Source of the DNA: Panopea generosa
Taxonomy: Eukaryota > Mollusca > Bivalvia > Adapedonta > Hiatellidae
Direction of reading: 5' to 3'
DNA length: 64,000 nt
Assembly (NCBI GenBank): GCA_029582155.1
Contig: CM055911.1
Location: forward strand, 22,502,014 to 22,566,013
Each line of letters begins with the position of its first letter. Position 1 is the stretch's first letter. This document shows positions 13,094-24,877 of this stretch, piece by piece. The position numbers were made by a program, and so were the translations under genes. The notes below the pieces were generated by a model. It made no database searches, was not told where the DNA came from, and was given only the letters and a program-made list of their open reading frames with translations.

Positions 13094-14420
13094 ACTTTTC
13101 TATTTTTAATTATACATCAACTACAGAGCGTCTGACCCTATCCTAGACTTCTTCAGAACCAGGTGTTTTATCACCGAGCGAGATATGTTTGAAGTTTTGG
13201 TCGATCTTTAATGAGATTGATCTGTTTAATTGTTAGAACGTCGTTCATAATTGATGTAATACTATATTGAATACAAGGTTAACCTTAATTTTAATCATGT
13301 AGTTCACAAACCATGTACAAATTAGAAGCTGTTCAAATAATAAAAAAAGGAAAGTATGGATTTTCATGGCGGTCATGAATTTAAAACAAAATCATCGTCT
13401 TATTTTTAAAATGTTATAGGTATCAAGCAATGGCAGTTTGAGAATACATTAACCGAGGCGACAGTCCTGGTCAATACTCATTTTTATCTTCATCAGTCAA
13501 TAACTGAGAAATCCTTACCTGTTTAATTATATAATATACCACTTATACTCATTTATATCATTTTTTTAGAAACGAAAATAGGTGGTTTTCGAAAAAGGGT
13601 GAAAATAAAAATGCACACATGTATAAACAAGGCTAATATTATCAAGTTAACGGATAACTTGCACCAGGATTTTTATTCGCTCAATCTAAATACAAGTTTA
13701 TTTTTAGATTATATAAAATATAACTTCCATTGACTGTACAAACACGCCAATGGCTACCTGTTTTAAACACTCTATCTTTTGACTTGCATGTCAATTCATT
13801 TGCATGTAAACGTTATCGTTATTGCATAGAAAACATTGTTTCATCTTTACAGCCCTTCCATCATCCTTCTGGCTGTTCCGGGAATCTAACATCGATAACA
13901 ATCCCGACTTTGTATTACAATGGTGAGGAATCCTATGTACATAAATGACATATAAATGAGACAAGAGTAGAATCCATAAGCAGGTTATGGTATATGTTTG
14001 GATATAGTATCATAAATGTCAACTATTATTCGATTAGAAAAGAAATCGGACCTTAATTGGTGATGATAAAATATTTATGTATATACGCACTTTTATTTCA
14101 CCTGCGTCTAATTGACAAAAAGTCTCTCTTTAAAATAATGACTTTTGTTTAAAGTTTGTTTCTTTTGTGATCTACGTCTAACGGAACACATGGCAACTTT
14201 AAAACGCTGACTTTCGTTTAAATTTATTGTGTTGTATAATTTACGTTGAACTGCAATTAAGCGGACATTTGTGGCAACAAAGAGAGGTCGTTTAACAGAT
14301 ATTGATGCTCAAAATCAGAAAACCGCTTAGACAGATATTAGGAGACTAGTGGTATGTTGCACATTTAATGACCCTCACACACATATGCAATGACATCGAA
14401 CCTTTTATTTTCATTTTGTA
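13094..14420. other. No feature seen
   Basis: AT-rich unique sequence. A 72-codon plus-strand frame at 13730-13948 has no supporting splice sites or recognised motif. Confidence 0.45.
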
Positions 14421-14692
14421 ATAGTTGTTGTTTTTGTGTGATCTTTAGTTCGCTTTCAATAGTAATATTGCGACTGTGTCTACTTGATTCAGTTTTCTGA
14501 TCACTGTCACACTGGAGTATCATGCCGCAGACACATAGTATGATACCCCACCAAGTCACAATATACCTAAGACTTTCTTCTTAATGCTGAGTGCCAAGCA
14601 AGGACGTTTATAATACTCTTTTTTAAAGTCTTTGGTATGATTCGAACCCACGACCTTTCGCATTCAAGGCGATCGCTCTACCACCAAATCAC
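14421..14692 (-). mobile_element. SINE family 2 copy
   Basis: A GTTGTTGTTTTTG tail on the left precedes TTCGCTTTCAATAG..TATTGCGACTGTGTCTACTTGA, then CACTGGAGTATCATGCCGCAGACACA. At the right end, minus-strand TGGGTTCGAATCATACC (B box) and TGGTGGTAGAGCGATCGCC (A box) form a tRNA-like head. The reading frame at 14365-14559 falls inside this element and is not a gene. Confidence 0.7.
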
Positions 14693-15978
14693 GATGTTGA
14701 CTTTCGTAATAGAGTTCTGTACTTGCAATATGAACTTAACTCCTTTAAAAACGCGAGTTTATTGATATGAAATATATTTTTATTGACCATCTGCTATGAT
14801 TTTTATCGGTTCACATATATGTTTATTACACAATCAATTGACGTTAATTTTGAGTTTTACAGTACTGAAATTGTTAGAATAGCATAGAAAAAAAAAGTAA
14901 GAAAATGTTGTATTTCATGTTATATCTAGATTTGATACGTAACCCAAACTTGCGTTTTCAAAGCCGTTAAGTACGTATCATCTATTTCCATAATTATATT
15001 ATAATTTATATACAACATTAATCGCATTATAACCAAACTATCAATGTTCACTAATATACTGATAAGATAAAATATGAACATTATTAGAAAAAAATCGTTA
15101 TTTCAAGATCCCTGATTTTAATGTAAATTATTGACAATTTATTACAGTTATTAATGATCTAGAAGGTTAACAGAAAACATTTCAAAAACAAGTTAATCCA
15201 TAGTCCGTCCACAATTTGCAATATTTTTGTGTTTTTGCATTCTATCCGATATTTTTATTGCGTGCATTAAATGATGATAAAATCGTAACTCGATTTCCTG
15301 GCGGGTCAATTTGATACTTTATCCATATAAGCTGGTCTTATATTAAAGCTTGTATCGATCCAATGAAACTCCAACAATATGGTCTGTCTTCTAATATGGA
15401 GCTTTGATACGTCTGGATACATATTTAGCTGATTGTTGCGATAAAAATCAAGTATGCATGTCAGAAATAATGAGTATGATTTGGTATTCGGCAGCAGAAT
15501 GATACGGGTTTTCCATCTAAGTTTGTTTGTAAGCCGATTCCAAACTCGGCTTTCAGTCACCAGGACTGATAAACAACATTGATTGCGTTAGGAATAGTCT
15601 GGCAGGAATATGCTTACAATGTATTTACACTTTCATGTTTCATGATGTGACGGTTGGAGATGAACATGTTGGATGCACCCGTTTACCAGATTTGAGTTCC
15701 CCATCGGCGGTTCTTACAATGTAATGTTCTGAACACTATTGTAACTTCTGCTGTACGTGTGCATTGTACTGCAGTTGTATATAATCCTATTTTACATTGC
15801 AACCGTTTATCCATATGGGCGATGCCTCCTAAAAGAGTGTTAGTCTTTTTAGAGTTGTGGAGGATATTGCACGAAACATTTAGGAAAACCATATGGTTCT
15901 TTAGCGTGATCGATGTGCAGTACCGTCATATGGGTCCTCGGTTTAAAATCCCGCCCGAATAGCTGTTAGTTTTATAGT
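14693..15978. other. No firm feature
   Basis: AT-rich sequence. Overlapping short frames on both strands at 15683-15962 have no recognised domain and abut the tRNA-like head that follows, so they may be body sequence of that SINE. Confidence 0.4.
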
Positions 15979-16050
15979 TGGTCAGACCCAGAAATAGAAC
16001 GCACAATTTCAAGACTATATGTATCGTGCTCTATCGACTGAGATAATGGT
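15979..16050 (-). mobile_element. Degenerate tRNA-like SINE head, unassigned family
   Basis: On the minus strand, TATCTCAGTCGATAGAGCACG is a good A-box match, followed by GTGCGTTCTATTTCTGGG, a decayed B box. The body would extend left into 15640-15978 but could not be matched to another copy. Confidence 0.4.
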
Positions 16051-16469
16051 GCTGACTAATGGCTGAAAGTTCTTTAATTGTATATAATTAATTATTCAAA
16101 TTAAGGATTCTGATCTTATATGCATATTTGATTTATTTTATGTAATAATATTATATTATATCACCGTAATATACAAAACATTATAAAAATATAGATATTT
16201 ATTAGATGATGTATTTATACCCTTCCTTTATTGTTACAAAAAACAATAATTAATATTCTCCCTTCAATTTATGTTGTGTATAATGAAACAATAACGAATA
16301 TGTTGATGTTTAAAACAATAAATATCCTGAAGAACTGCTTTTCTGCTTGTTGTTTGAAACGAAATACATGAGTAATTTGGCGAATCACTGTGTCACTTCA
16401 TTCATTAGTTTTACTATTCTCCTATTCTTTTTGTCAATTTTGATAGACCATTTCGTCACATACCAATGA

Positions 16470-16610
16470 GACTTGAGCATTGTATTGATTGGTCAGTTGC
16501 TTCAGCGGGGTTTGAATGACGTCACAGATTGGTAAGCGTTATATACTATGAACTGTGGGACATGAATAATGGAATTCCCTGTTTTTTCACTGGGGTTTAA
16601 CAGACCTAAT
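16470..16610 (+). repeat. Dispersed repeat family R5, copy 1
   Basis: It shares TGATTGGTCAGTTGCTTCAGC, TTTGAATGACGTCACAG, TTGGTAAGCGTTAT, TGAACTGTGGGACA and GGAATTCCCTGTTTTTTCACTGG with copies at 30363 (minus), 31955 and 35215. It contains an inverted CCAAT box and a palindromic TGACGTCA. It runs directly into the 86-bp array. Confidence 0.75.
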
Positions 16611-17202
16611 TCGGGATACATGAGGGACTGGGTCAGACGATAATATACAAGATAACAAATCAATATGATGACAGGCTGATCCATATAACTTGTCATTCGG
16701 GATACACGAGGGACTGGGTTAGACTATGATATACAAGATAACAAATCATTATGATGATATGCTGATCCATATAACTTGTCATTCGGGATACATGAGGGAC
16801 TGGGTTTGACTATAATATACAAGATAACAAATCATTATGATGATATGCTGATCCATATAACTTGTCATTCGGGATACACGAGGGACTGGGTTAGACTATA
16901 ATATACAAGATAACAAATCATTATGATTATATGCTGATCCATATAACTTGTCATTCGGGATACATGAGAGACTGGTTTAGACTATAATATACAAGATAAC
17001 AAATCAATATGATGACATGCTGATCCATATAACTTGTCATTCAGGATACATGAGGGACTGGGTTAGACTATAATATACAAGATAACAAATCAATATGATG
17101 ACATGCTGATCCATATAACTTGTCATTCAGGATACATGAGGGACTGGGTTAGACTATAATATACAAGATAACAAATCAATATGATGACATGTTAATCCAC
17201 AT
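16610..17202. repeat. 86-bp tandem array, about seven copies
   Basis: The landmark TTCGGGATACA / TTCAGGATACA recurs at 16610, 16696, 16782, 16868, 16954, 17040 and 17126, an exact 86-bp step each time. Units carry GAGGGACTGGGTTAGACTA, ATATACAAGATAACAAATCA and GCTGATCCATATAACTTG. The copies differ by only a few substitutions and no indels, pointing to recent amplification or homogenisation. The frame at 16502-16696 is a by-product. Confidence 0.95.
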
Positions 17203-17724
17203 TCATTGTTTAAGTTTATTATTTCTTACTGAACATCCATCACTTGACAAAACTGTTACATGCTAATCAATTTTAATTCTGTATAAATCTACTCTTAAGA
17301 AATTCCTCAATGATTTATTCTTTACATCAGTGGCGATGAAATATGCACACGACAAGCTTAATTATTAGAAATTATGAAAAATGAATTGATTTGATTCAAA
17401 CACGCAAGCCCTCATGTGCGTTTTACAAGTAATCTCTTTGTGAATAATGCCATTTATTCGTTAATACCATAATTCTGCGTTTGAATATTACTTCTAAATA
17501 TTTCGAAGTCGTATTCACCAACCATTCCTGAGAACATTCTTAGACTTCAGCTTGAAAACCCTAATTTCAACCTTAAATATGTTGTTTACCATGGCAGATA
17601 TAAAAATTATGAGAGTTTATTTGACTATATACAATATATATGCTTTGGTTTCAAAGTTGATTCTTGAGTGTACGTCCACAAATAGTCTATATAACTGAGA
17701 GAAAAAGCCTTAATTTAGAGTTAG

Positions 17725-17725
<1 letters not shown>
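17203..17725. other. No feature seen
   Basis: AT-rich sequence between the 86-bp array and the TA-linked repeat. Nothing is identifiable. Confidence 0.45.
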
Positions 17726-17755
<30 letters not shown>

Positions 17756-17960
17756 TGTGATTTCAATTAACTCCCTTTAAGAAAAATGATGTCACTGTGG
17801 CTTCTTGATCAAACGGGTTTCTAAATATGTCCTTTATATCGCATGTGAGTAGTCATGGATCCTTAACTAGATCTAACTCTTATAAAATTATCAGTTCATG
17901 TATGTAAACTGACCCTACAGTCCAGATGTGGCATGTAAATCCTAGTACATCTTGTTTGTC
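17726..17960. repeat. Third copy of the 4.5-5.2 kb repeat, partial, with (TA)n
   Basis: After a TA tract (17726-17755) come CTCCCTTTAAGAAA, AACGGGTTTCTAAAT, GCATGTGAGTAGTCATGGAT, CCTTAACTAGATC, ATCAGTTCATGTATGTAAACTG and CCAGATGT..GCATGTAAATCC. These match the order in 4770-4960, so the 426-bp unit is an interspersed family and TA tracts are part of it. Confidence 0.75.
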
Positions 17961-19940
17961 CCAATGTATTTAAAGACGATTTGTATAGCTTCTATCATGT
18001 TTTTCCTATGGATAGAATTTTATGACACTTCCCAGTATTTAAGATAAATGTGTGTTTATGCCATATCAGAAACAAAAAAAATACATGTAACCGTAGAGAT
18101 ATTGTTGTTATTACTTCCTCAACAACATACTTGTCCTTGATATTTGGCGAAAAAATGTAGGTTTTACTAGAAAATGTGAAAAATATGTGCATTTGTTTAT
18201 TTCTAGTCTAATGCATATACGTATGCATATAATATTACTTGTCATAAAAAAAGGTAACTATAAGATTGCTTATAACTGTTTAGGATTTTTAGAAAACACT
18301 CATTTCGGCATTAGTTGCTTTCCTGTGTGTGCGCAGTTGAAAGACTGTAGAATTTGTCTTTAAAGTGAATACGACTTACTGGCCTCTGCAGTCAGATCAA
18401 ACGTCCAATATGTTAAAATAAAGACGTATAGCGACACATCCACTGAATCACTTTCCATATATTACAATGTAATCAAGATTTTATCAAACCGATTACTCAC
18501 AATCTCGGGGAATCCATACGCCATATAACGTGTGTTTCATCTCAAAGTTGGTTAAAGTATATCGACGTTTATTTGTTAGAGGAGAAGGATTGCGCTGGCC
18601 AAATTAATATTTAGAACAGCAGTCAATAACTACAATTATGTTACACCGCGTGTCCTTGTTACATGTTTTCAACTCCGCATCTGTTGTTGAAATGCTTATG
18701 TTTTATTGCTGGAATATTTATTAACAAGTTATGAATTATAATCGGTATTTATGGTCGTGTTTTATTAGAATATAAGAAATTTTAACCGCTTGTGATAACT
18801 GAAGCAAAGCATAGTTCCAAGCTTCCTACGAATGCAACAATTCCACAGTCATTCAACAATCATTAGCTTAGCTAGGCAAATATTTAAAAGGCTTCAAATA
18901 TATAGCTAACTGGTTTTAATTTAAATAAAACAAACTTAAATGCCATAAATGTTGTTTAACACTTTTAGACTTTAAGCGTTTACTTAATGATAATATATGT
19001 ATTATATATATATAAATAATTATATACAGTTATGAGAATGAATAATTGACAGATTTCGGCTTGACGCCTTCATCAGAGGAAGAAAAAAATCGCAAAACAA
19101 CAACACAAACAGTTTTCTATATGTACAAAAGTGAAATTACTCACTGACGATACTGCAGATAGACTGAGAAACCTTTTATAATCTTCTACAAATTAAAACT
19201 TCATTATATACACTACAAATGCGGGCGACCACGCGCCCATAACCTATCTAACGGTAGTTTTCCCATAAATGTGTTATTTCATAAAATGTATAGGTAAATA
19301 TGACCATTAAGTAGTTAACATTGTTGTGGCCTACGTAACGCAGCGGTTGTGTTTATAGGAATGTTAGAAATAACGTGAATAAAAATGGAATCGCAGACAA
19401 TTGCGTGTAGAATGCATTTGTACGGCGACATTTATTACAAACTGAATATTAAATCAAAACTATATAGATGTAATATTTTACATAGATGTATACCACCATG
19501 ATATTATGTTCAACATACATGTAATGATGCTGAGGGATTGGTGTCTGTGTGCGATGGTCAAGTATACAATAGTTGATTGTTGAAAAAGTATATATGTCTC
19601 TTTGTGAATTAAAAAAAACTATTTAATGATTTCGTTACATTGCAAAAGTTTATCATTTTCCCTTCAAATCTATATACAAGTATTATGAAATACACATGCA
19701 GTATGTCATTAGCAGCGCCATTATTGACTAGTAAGTGCACATTCTCGGATCATATGGGCAAACCAAGCCATGAGCATGATGAAACAATATATACCAATGT
19801 ATGGTTTATCTTCGAATCTAAAAACTAACACTCTAGCTCCTATGATTTTAACTGTTTTATCATTTCAAACCTATGTCAGTTATTTAATAAACAAAACTTT
19901 CACAAACATACAATTAAATACGAGTTTAATTATTTCAATT
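17961..19940. other. AT-rich DNA with no firm feature
   Basis: Contains an AT low-complexity patch (18990-19025). At 19054-19076 the minus strand reads CTGATGAAGGCGTCAAGCCGAAA, discussed among the rejected items. No coding signal. Confidence 0.45.
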
Positions 19941-20171
19941 TGTTTTAACGCCATTTGCAACACATTTCAAGTAATTTGGCTAAATGTTTTATTGCTGGAA
20001 AAAAACCTTAGAATGAATCTGATTAGAAGCATTGTCATTTCGTAAGTAACTGGCAAACGTTATCACATATAGTTTTTTAGAGCAGGCGGGACTATACCAA
20101 CGACCTAAGCGGTGATAGGTAAGTGATCCTGAGACGGCATCTTAAACCACTCGGTAATGGTGGACCCATGG
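19941..20171 (-). mobile_element. SINE family 4 copy with class-II tRNA-like head
   Basis: The tail module TTTTAACGCCATTTGCAACAC is on the left, then CCTTAGAATGAATCTGATTAGAAG and TAACTGGCAAACG. At the right end the minus strand reads GTCCACCATTACCGAGTGGT, then TTTAAGATGCCGTCTC, a long variable arm (CACTTACCTATCACCGC) and a B-box relative. A long variable arm is the layout of tRNA-Leu or tRNA-Ser, so the head derives from a class-II tRNA. The frame at 20092-20274 is this head. Confidence 0.75.
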
Positions 20172-21210
20172 GAGTTTGATAGGGAGCTAGCAATGTGTAT
20201 TTATATGCATGGGTAGAAATAACAAAAAAACGAGATTTGGAGAAGATTGCGCCGTTGCCGAACATTTTGAACAACCCTCCTTATTTTTAAATTATTTCTA
20301 AAATATAACTTTGGTGGATTTATTTTTAGTGCAAAATTTTAATAATGAAAATGTTTGTTCATGGAAGGTCTGTGTTAAAACTTGATTAAATATTACTTAA
20401 ATGCCTAAATTAAGAAATGCTATACGTTTGATCATAATTCTACATGCCTGTCAGACACTATTGCAAAATTCTTTAGGTAACATTAAATCTACATAAAATA
20501 CATATATAATAATTATTGTCGTGAAATATTTATGCATCAAAATGTCTGATTTTGTACAACTAATTTGAAATAAAAGTTACAAAAATTAAAAAAAAAGTCG
20601 AAAAAAGTGTTTTACAGAAAGTCAACATATAATTATGTCATTTTGTGCGCGCATATAATATCTCTACGAATATAGAGAAAAATATATGTCAAACTAATGT
20701 AAATAAATAATGCTACCATCAGAAACTAGTAAGGTGATTCAAATAACCTCTATTACAAATAAGAATGTTTTTCTTTCTTTTAAAGATCCTATTTCTGTTT
20801 GATCTTTTAACACATCCATGCCACTCAATTAAGAATTAATTTAAAAAAGTGTATGCTAATTGCGTTAAGTAAGTTTTAGCTTTAAATTAATACTGAAACT
20901 ATTTGGTATACTTCCAAGAGATTGTTTGAATGTCAATTTAAATCTTAACAACTGCTTCTCATTAACGTCGGTATTACATTAGCTTTATTAACAAAAACCG
21001 TGCTACATTAATGTTCCGTGGTCTACGTAAAGCCGCATTAAGACGTCCATTGTGAACATTTGATTGAATGTGACTTAGAAATGTCTGGATACGTAAGACT
21101 CCCATTTGTAACCTGTTTTATACAAGTCATTAAGGTCACGATGTAAATCCTAGTATACAATCGTACACGGAACGTCGATCACTCACAGTTTTCCAATGAT
21201 AACGATAATG
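20172..21210. other. No feature seen
   Basis: AT-rich sequence with short A runs. No repeats or reading frames worth naming. Confidence 0.45.
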
Positions 21211-21410
21211 ACTGAGTAGTCATAATGAGTAACTGAGTATTCTTAGTGCGTCACTGAGTATTCATAGTACGTTTCTGAGTATTCATATTGCGTCACCGAG
21301 TATTCGTAGAGAGTGAATGAGTATTCAAAATGCGTTACTGAGTATGCATAGTGATTAACTGAGTATTTATAGTGCGTCACTGAATATTCATAGTGTGTCA
21401 CTGAGTACAC
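21211..21410. repeat. 21-bp minisatellite, about ten copies
   Basis: CTGAGTATTCATAGTGCGTCA-type units step by exactly 21 bp (CTGAG at 21212, 21233, 21254, 21275 ... 21401). Because 21 is a multiple of three, the minus strand stays open and would encode a heptad-like YSVTHYE repeat. There is no promoter or splice context, so the frame is a by-product. Confidence 0.9.
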
Positions 21411-21451
21411 GATTGTTGAATTTAACATTTATGTGTTGTAAGTAATGCAGA

Positions 21452-21692
21452 AATTGTTTGAATATTTAGCGTCATTTTAACGCCATCGAGGGGGCTAACA
21501 GACGATCACTGTTTTCAGGGATTCAGTTAAACCAGTAGTCACCCATATCCAGTAATTGATAACTATTTCGTATGAATCAGCGGTGAAAGTCGTATATCAA
21601 ACATAGCGGAGACTGTGGCCTGGTGGAGATTCGAACTTAAGACCCTTGGATAGATAATTACACGCGTTACAGACTGAGCTAACATGTCCGGC
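21452..21692 (-). mobile_element. SINE family 1 copy with recognisable tRNA-like head
   Basis: The left tail module reads GAATATTTAGCGTCATTTTAA followed by CGCCATCGAGG and CTAACAGACGATCA. On the right, the minus strand begins GCCGGACATGTTAGCTCAGT (A box) and later AAGTTCGAATCTCCACC (B box), spaced as in a tRNA. This is one of the better-preserved heads of the window. Acceptor and anticodon stems are too decayed for a functional tRNA. Confidence 0.75.
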
Positions 21693-23035
21693 ATGTAGAA
21701 TAGAATATATGTTACAGTTAGGTTAACATGAACTTTTGCTTAATTGTAATTGCTTTTTTTGTTTTGATAAATGTATATCTTAAAGTGACATAGTATGCTT
21801 ACGCTTGACTGGTTATTTATGGAATTGTATAGCTTTATGTCTAAAGTATACATCGACATACCAATTTCATGAATACATGTATTGCAGTTGGGCCGGAAAC
21901 AGCAACTGATATTTTCAAAGGAAGACCTCAAACAGAACATGATTTAAAAAATAAAGGACACCCGTAAAGTTAAGATAGTACATCCAAACTTGACAATTGA
22001 ATTCCATGGATTTTGGAACGTCATCTCAAGAAACATATTTCAGTGAGATAATTGACGTAATTTTAAAATAAACAATATACCATAAACATTATGTCACCAC
22101 AAAATAGCAAAGTAGATGCATGCATTAATAAACAAATTGCATTTAATAACAGAACAGAATAGAATTTTATTCACTATAACTTGAACATATACAGTTCATC
22201 GTTTTTTACACAAACAATACAATACATGCGTGTAGAAATACGAGAATGAACGTAATTATGTCACATACATGAATATAATCTGAAGTAAATAATAAAAAAT
22301 ATAGATACAATGTACATTTACAAATCAGCTGTTTGAATTTAACGCATTTGATCTTTGCTTTATTGCCTTGATACAAAATACAGTTAATTTATTTAAAATC
22401 TTAGTAAAGACGCGTTTGATAACGAAACATCACAATAAACGAAACGTGAATTTGGTTTGCCCGTACTTATCTAATATGTTTCTTATCGTCCAGAGAAGCT
22501 TAAAGACTGTCATCATTAAACAGTTATATGGAAGATGAGTCACGTAAATTAACAGCCATATATATATATGTACAATGTGGTACAACTTTGAAAGTTGTCA
22601 TCTGAATTTATTTATATTTCGTCAAACACGAGTTTCACATTTTAATCTACAATCTTATAAAAATATCCATTGTACATATTTTCTGAAAATTTCATTCAAG
22701 TTAATCATGTAACAACATTTTGAATTGCACCAACCGTTAAGTCAAAATTTGCAATCATATCAGTAGCATGCAACCACGTACACTATTTGCAGCAATTTTA
22801 TCTCATTCAGAGAATGTACTTCTGCAAGTGGTTTTGGGCAAAGATAGTCTAGGCTTGATTAACGTTCGGATACAAATGCATCTTGGTTGAGAAAAATGCC
22901 TTTACTGTTTAAATATAATTTAAACTGGATTAAGTTCAATGAGAAGTATCACATAAATCGCTGCAAATTGCGGACACACAGGATAATACGGTGTCCCGTA
23001 AGGGTTATCGTGATATCGATTTGTCATCAAACTCA
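21693..23035. other. AT-rich DNA, otherwise featureless
   Basis: Apart from the possible LINE tail at 22148-22230 I see nothing identifiable here. A short TA tract lies at 22559-22570. Confidence 0.4.
22148..22230 (-). mobile_element. Possible 3' end of a second LINE, minus strand
   Basis: AACAGAACAGAATAGAATTTTATTC is, on the minus strand, GAATAAAATTC followed by a short TATTCTGTTCTGTT repeat: a polyadenylation-like signal and a simple tail, as LINE 3' ends often have. No reverse transcriptase remnant was recognised in the adjoining 700 bp, so this is weak. Confidence 0.25.
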
Positions 23036-23378
23036 CACGATGCCACGAACACACGATGATCTGATGGTGATGGCACGACAGTAGGGTAGCACGATGGTAA
23101 TGGAGCAATGGAACGATGACGAAGACTCGATGACCCGATTGCACGATGGTGATGGAGCAATTTAACATCAGCACGATGACGAAGACCATTATCACTTCGC
23201 GTCTTCGTCATCCTGCCATCGCTCTCTCGGCATCGTGCCTTCGTACCACCACCACCGTGGATAATTGCTTCACTTTGCGTTTTCGTCATTTTGCCATCGC
23301 TCCATCAACATTGTGTCATCGTACCACTACCATCAGGCTATTTCACTGTCGTACAATCACCATCGTGTTATCGTAAAA
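23036..23378. repeat. GATGG-rich minisatellite arranged as an inverted repeat
   Basis: The left arm (23036-23190) is built from CGATGGTGATGG, AGCAATGGAACGATGACGAAGAC-like words. The right arm (23195-23378) carries the reverse complements (GTCTTCGTCATC, GCCATCGCTC, CATCGTGC). At the centre, GCACGATGACGAAGAC (23171-23186) faces GTCTTCGTCATCCTGC (23201-23216) with one mismatch across a 14-bp spacer. It is strongly GC-enriched for this window. Frames on both strands here are repeat by-products. Confidence 0.8.
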
Positions 23379-23564
23379 TCGTCTTCCTTTATGACATGCG
23401 AAAACGAAAGTAAATAATTGAAGACATCATAGATTCAAGTAATCGGGGTATTTTTTTTATATTTCTTGATTATATCAATTAACCTGCTTTACTTACCGCA
23501 TTCGTTGTCAGTCGACACCATGACGCAAGTGAGGTTATGTGCATGTCGGCCAGAAAGGCGATGC

Positions 23565-23640
23565 TACGACAGCAAGATAAAAATAGTACGATAGTACGAT
23601 TGTGATGGAGCGATGGTATCACCATCATGGCATCGCGTGT
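23565..23640. repeat. Outlying fragment of the GATGG minisatellite
   Basis: ACGATTGTGATGGAGCGATGG followed by TATCACCATCATGGCATCG repeats the words and the inversion of the array 200 bp to the left, in a short form. Confidence 0.6.
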
Positions 23641-24479
23641 GCCTGTTGACAAAGTGATAGCCAGTGGCCCTAACGGAACACCGCAAGATACCGTAAGATA
23701 CTGATATAATTGTAAAATTTTGACTTCTACATTTCCCTATCACTCCTGCAATTATTTTCAAAATCTATTGCAATTATCACTTTTTGTATTGGTTTTTAAA
23801 TTACAACCACCGTTACCTAAATTTTTAAAATCATAATCTTGTATAGCCGCATTGATGCACGCACGGCAGCGATTTTTCATTGAATGGATGCTATTATCAT
23901 TGAATGAATAGTAAGTACTTGAACGTTGATTTTAATAATTTAATTGCGAAATTGAAAGATTATGCCATAGAAACAGAACCTGAATACCAAAATACAGATT
24001 AACCAATTCTAAACTAAATTATACAAACACTAAAACTGTTGCGTTTTGTGAATTAGGTAATGGGGGTTGTGTGTAACAAACAAAACAATGACAATCACAT
24101 AAAATGTTGATGAAACCTTTCAGAAAAGGTAGAATGCTGTTTTATAACCAAATAAAATAAATTTCAAAAATATATGTAAAGAGCTCAATGTTTTATTGCT
24201 GTTTGTCTCAGTGATGCGGTTATAAAGTATTTCGATGTACGTTACCAAATTATCATATTATCAGATTGTATGTAAAATATGAAATAAACCAACTGTTGTT
24301 TACGAAATATCAATAACTCCATGTGACCGAAGTTGAGTACGTGTAGGCATATAATCCCATCAGTAATAAGTAAGGTTCAACCAACATTTTTGTGTTGCTT
24401 TCACAGAAGATGTATATTAGTATGTTGATTAAATTGATCAATTGAACATTCTTTTGATTTTTTTTGTTGTCATTAAGCA

Positions 24480-24481
<2 letters not shown>
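23641..24481. other. No feature seen
   Basis: AT-rich sequence. Nothing supported. Confidence 0.4.

Positions 24482-24523
<42 letters not shown>
24482..24523. repeat. (TA)n microsatellite
   Basis: About 21 uninterrupted TA repeats. Confidence 0.95.
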
Positions 24524-24526
<3 letters not shown>

Positions 24527-24562
24527 ATTTTGGCATATGTGACCGAACATATGAGCAAAAGG

Positions 24563-24877
24563 CTATGATACCTTTCGTCCATTTACAAAGGTTAAGTCTC
24601 TTTTCCAAACTGAGATAACTACGGTGATTACCACATTAACTAAGTATGGACCACATTCTCCACTATAGCTAACACCGTTACCTATGCTATAGATAGGATG
24701 GAGCCGATCTTGGAGTTGATGTCCGTTTAGTCTGAGTGTAGGTAAAGTAATGTCGGATTCTTCCAATCGACAGACTGGTTCCCTGATGGCCAATAAGACT
24801 GGCACTGAATCCGCCTGAATTACCCGAAATGAGAGAAACGGCCAACATGAGATGTGCATTATTTCACCACATAACAT
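24563..24877 (-). other. 104-codon open frame of unknown origin, probably repeat-derived
   Basis: The minus strand is open for 104 codons with even, non-AT-driven composition (pieces include LEESDITLPTLRLNGHQLQD and GPYLVNVVITVVISVWKRD). The opposite strand also reads as a partly open protein-like sequence (TEITTVITTLTKYGPHS) with several stops. No splice sites or recognised domain. A fragment of a larger transposable element is the likeliest source. Confidence 0.3.

Noticed and set aside
19054..19076. Hammerhead-ribozyme-like core on the minus strand (CTGATGA, short GGC/GCC hairpin, GAAA).
   Set aside because: The pair closing stem II next to the core is not complementary, and I found no sequences on either side that could form stems I and III with a UH cleavage site.
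23005..23376. Four overlapping frames of 65-94 codons on both strands.
   Set aside because: They come from the GATGG/CCATC minisatellite, which lacks stop codons in several frames.
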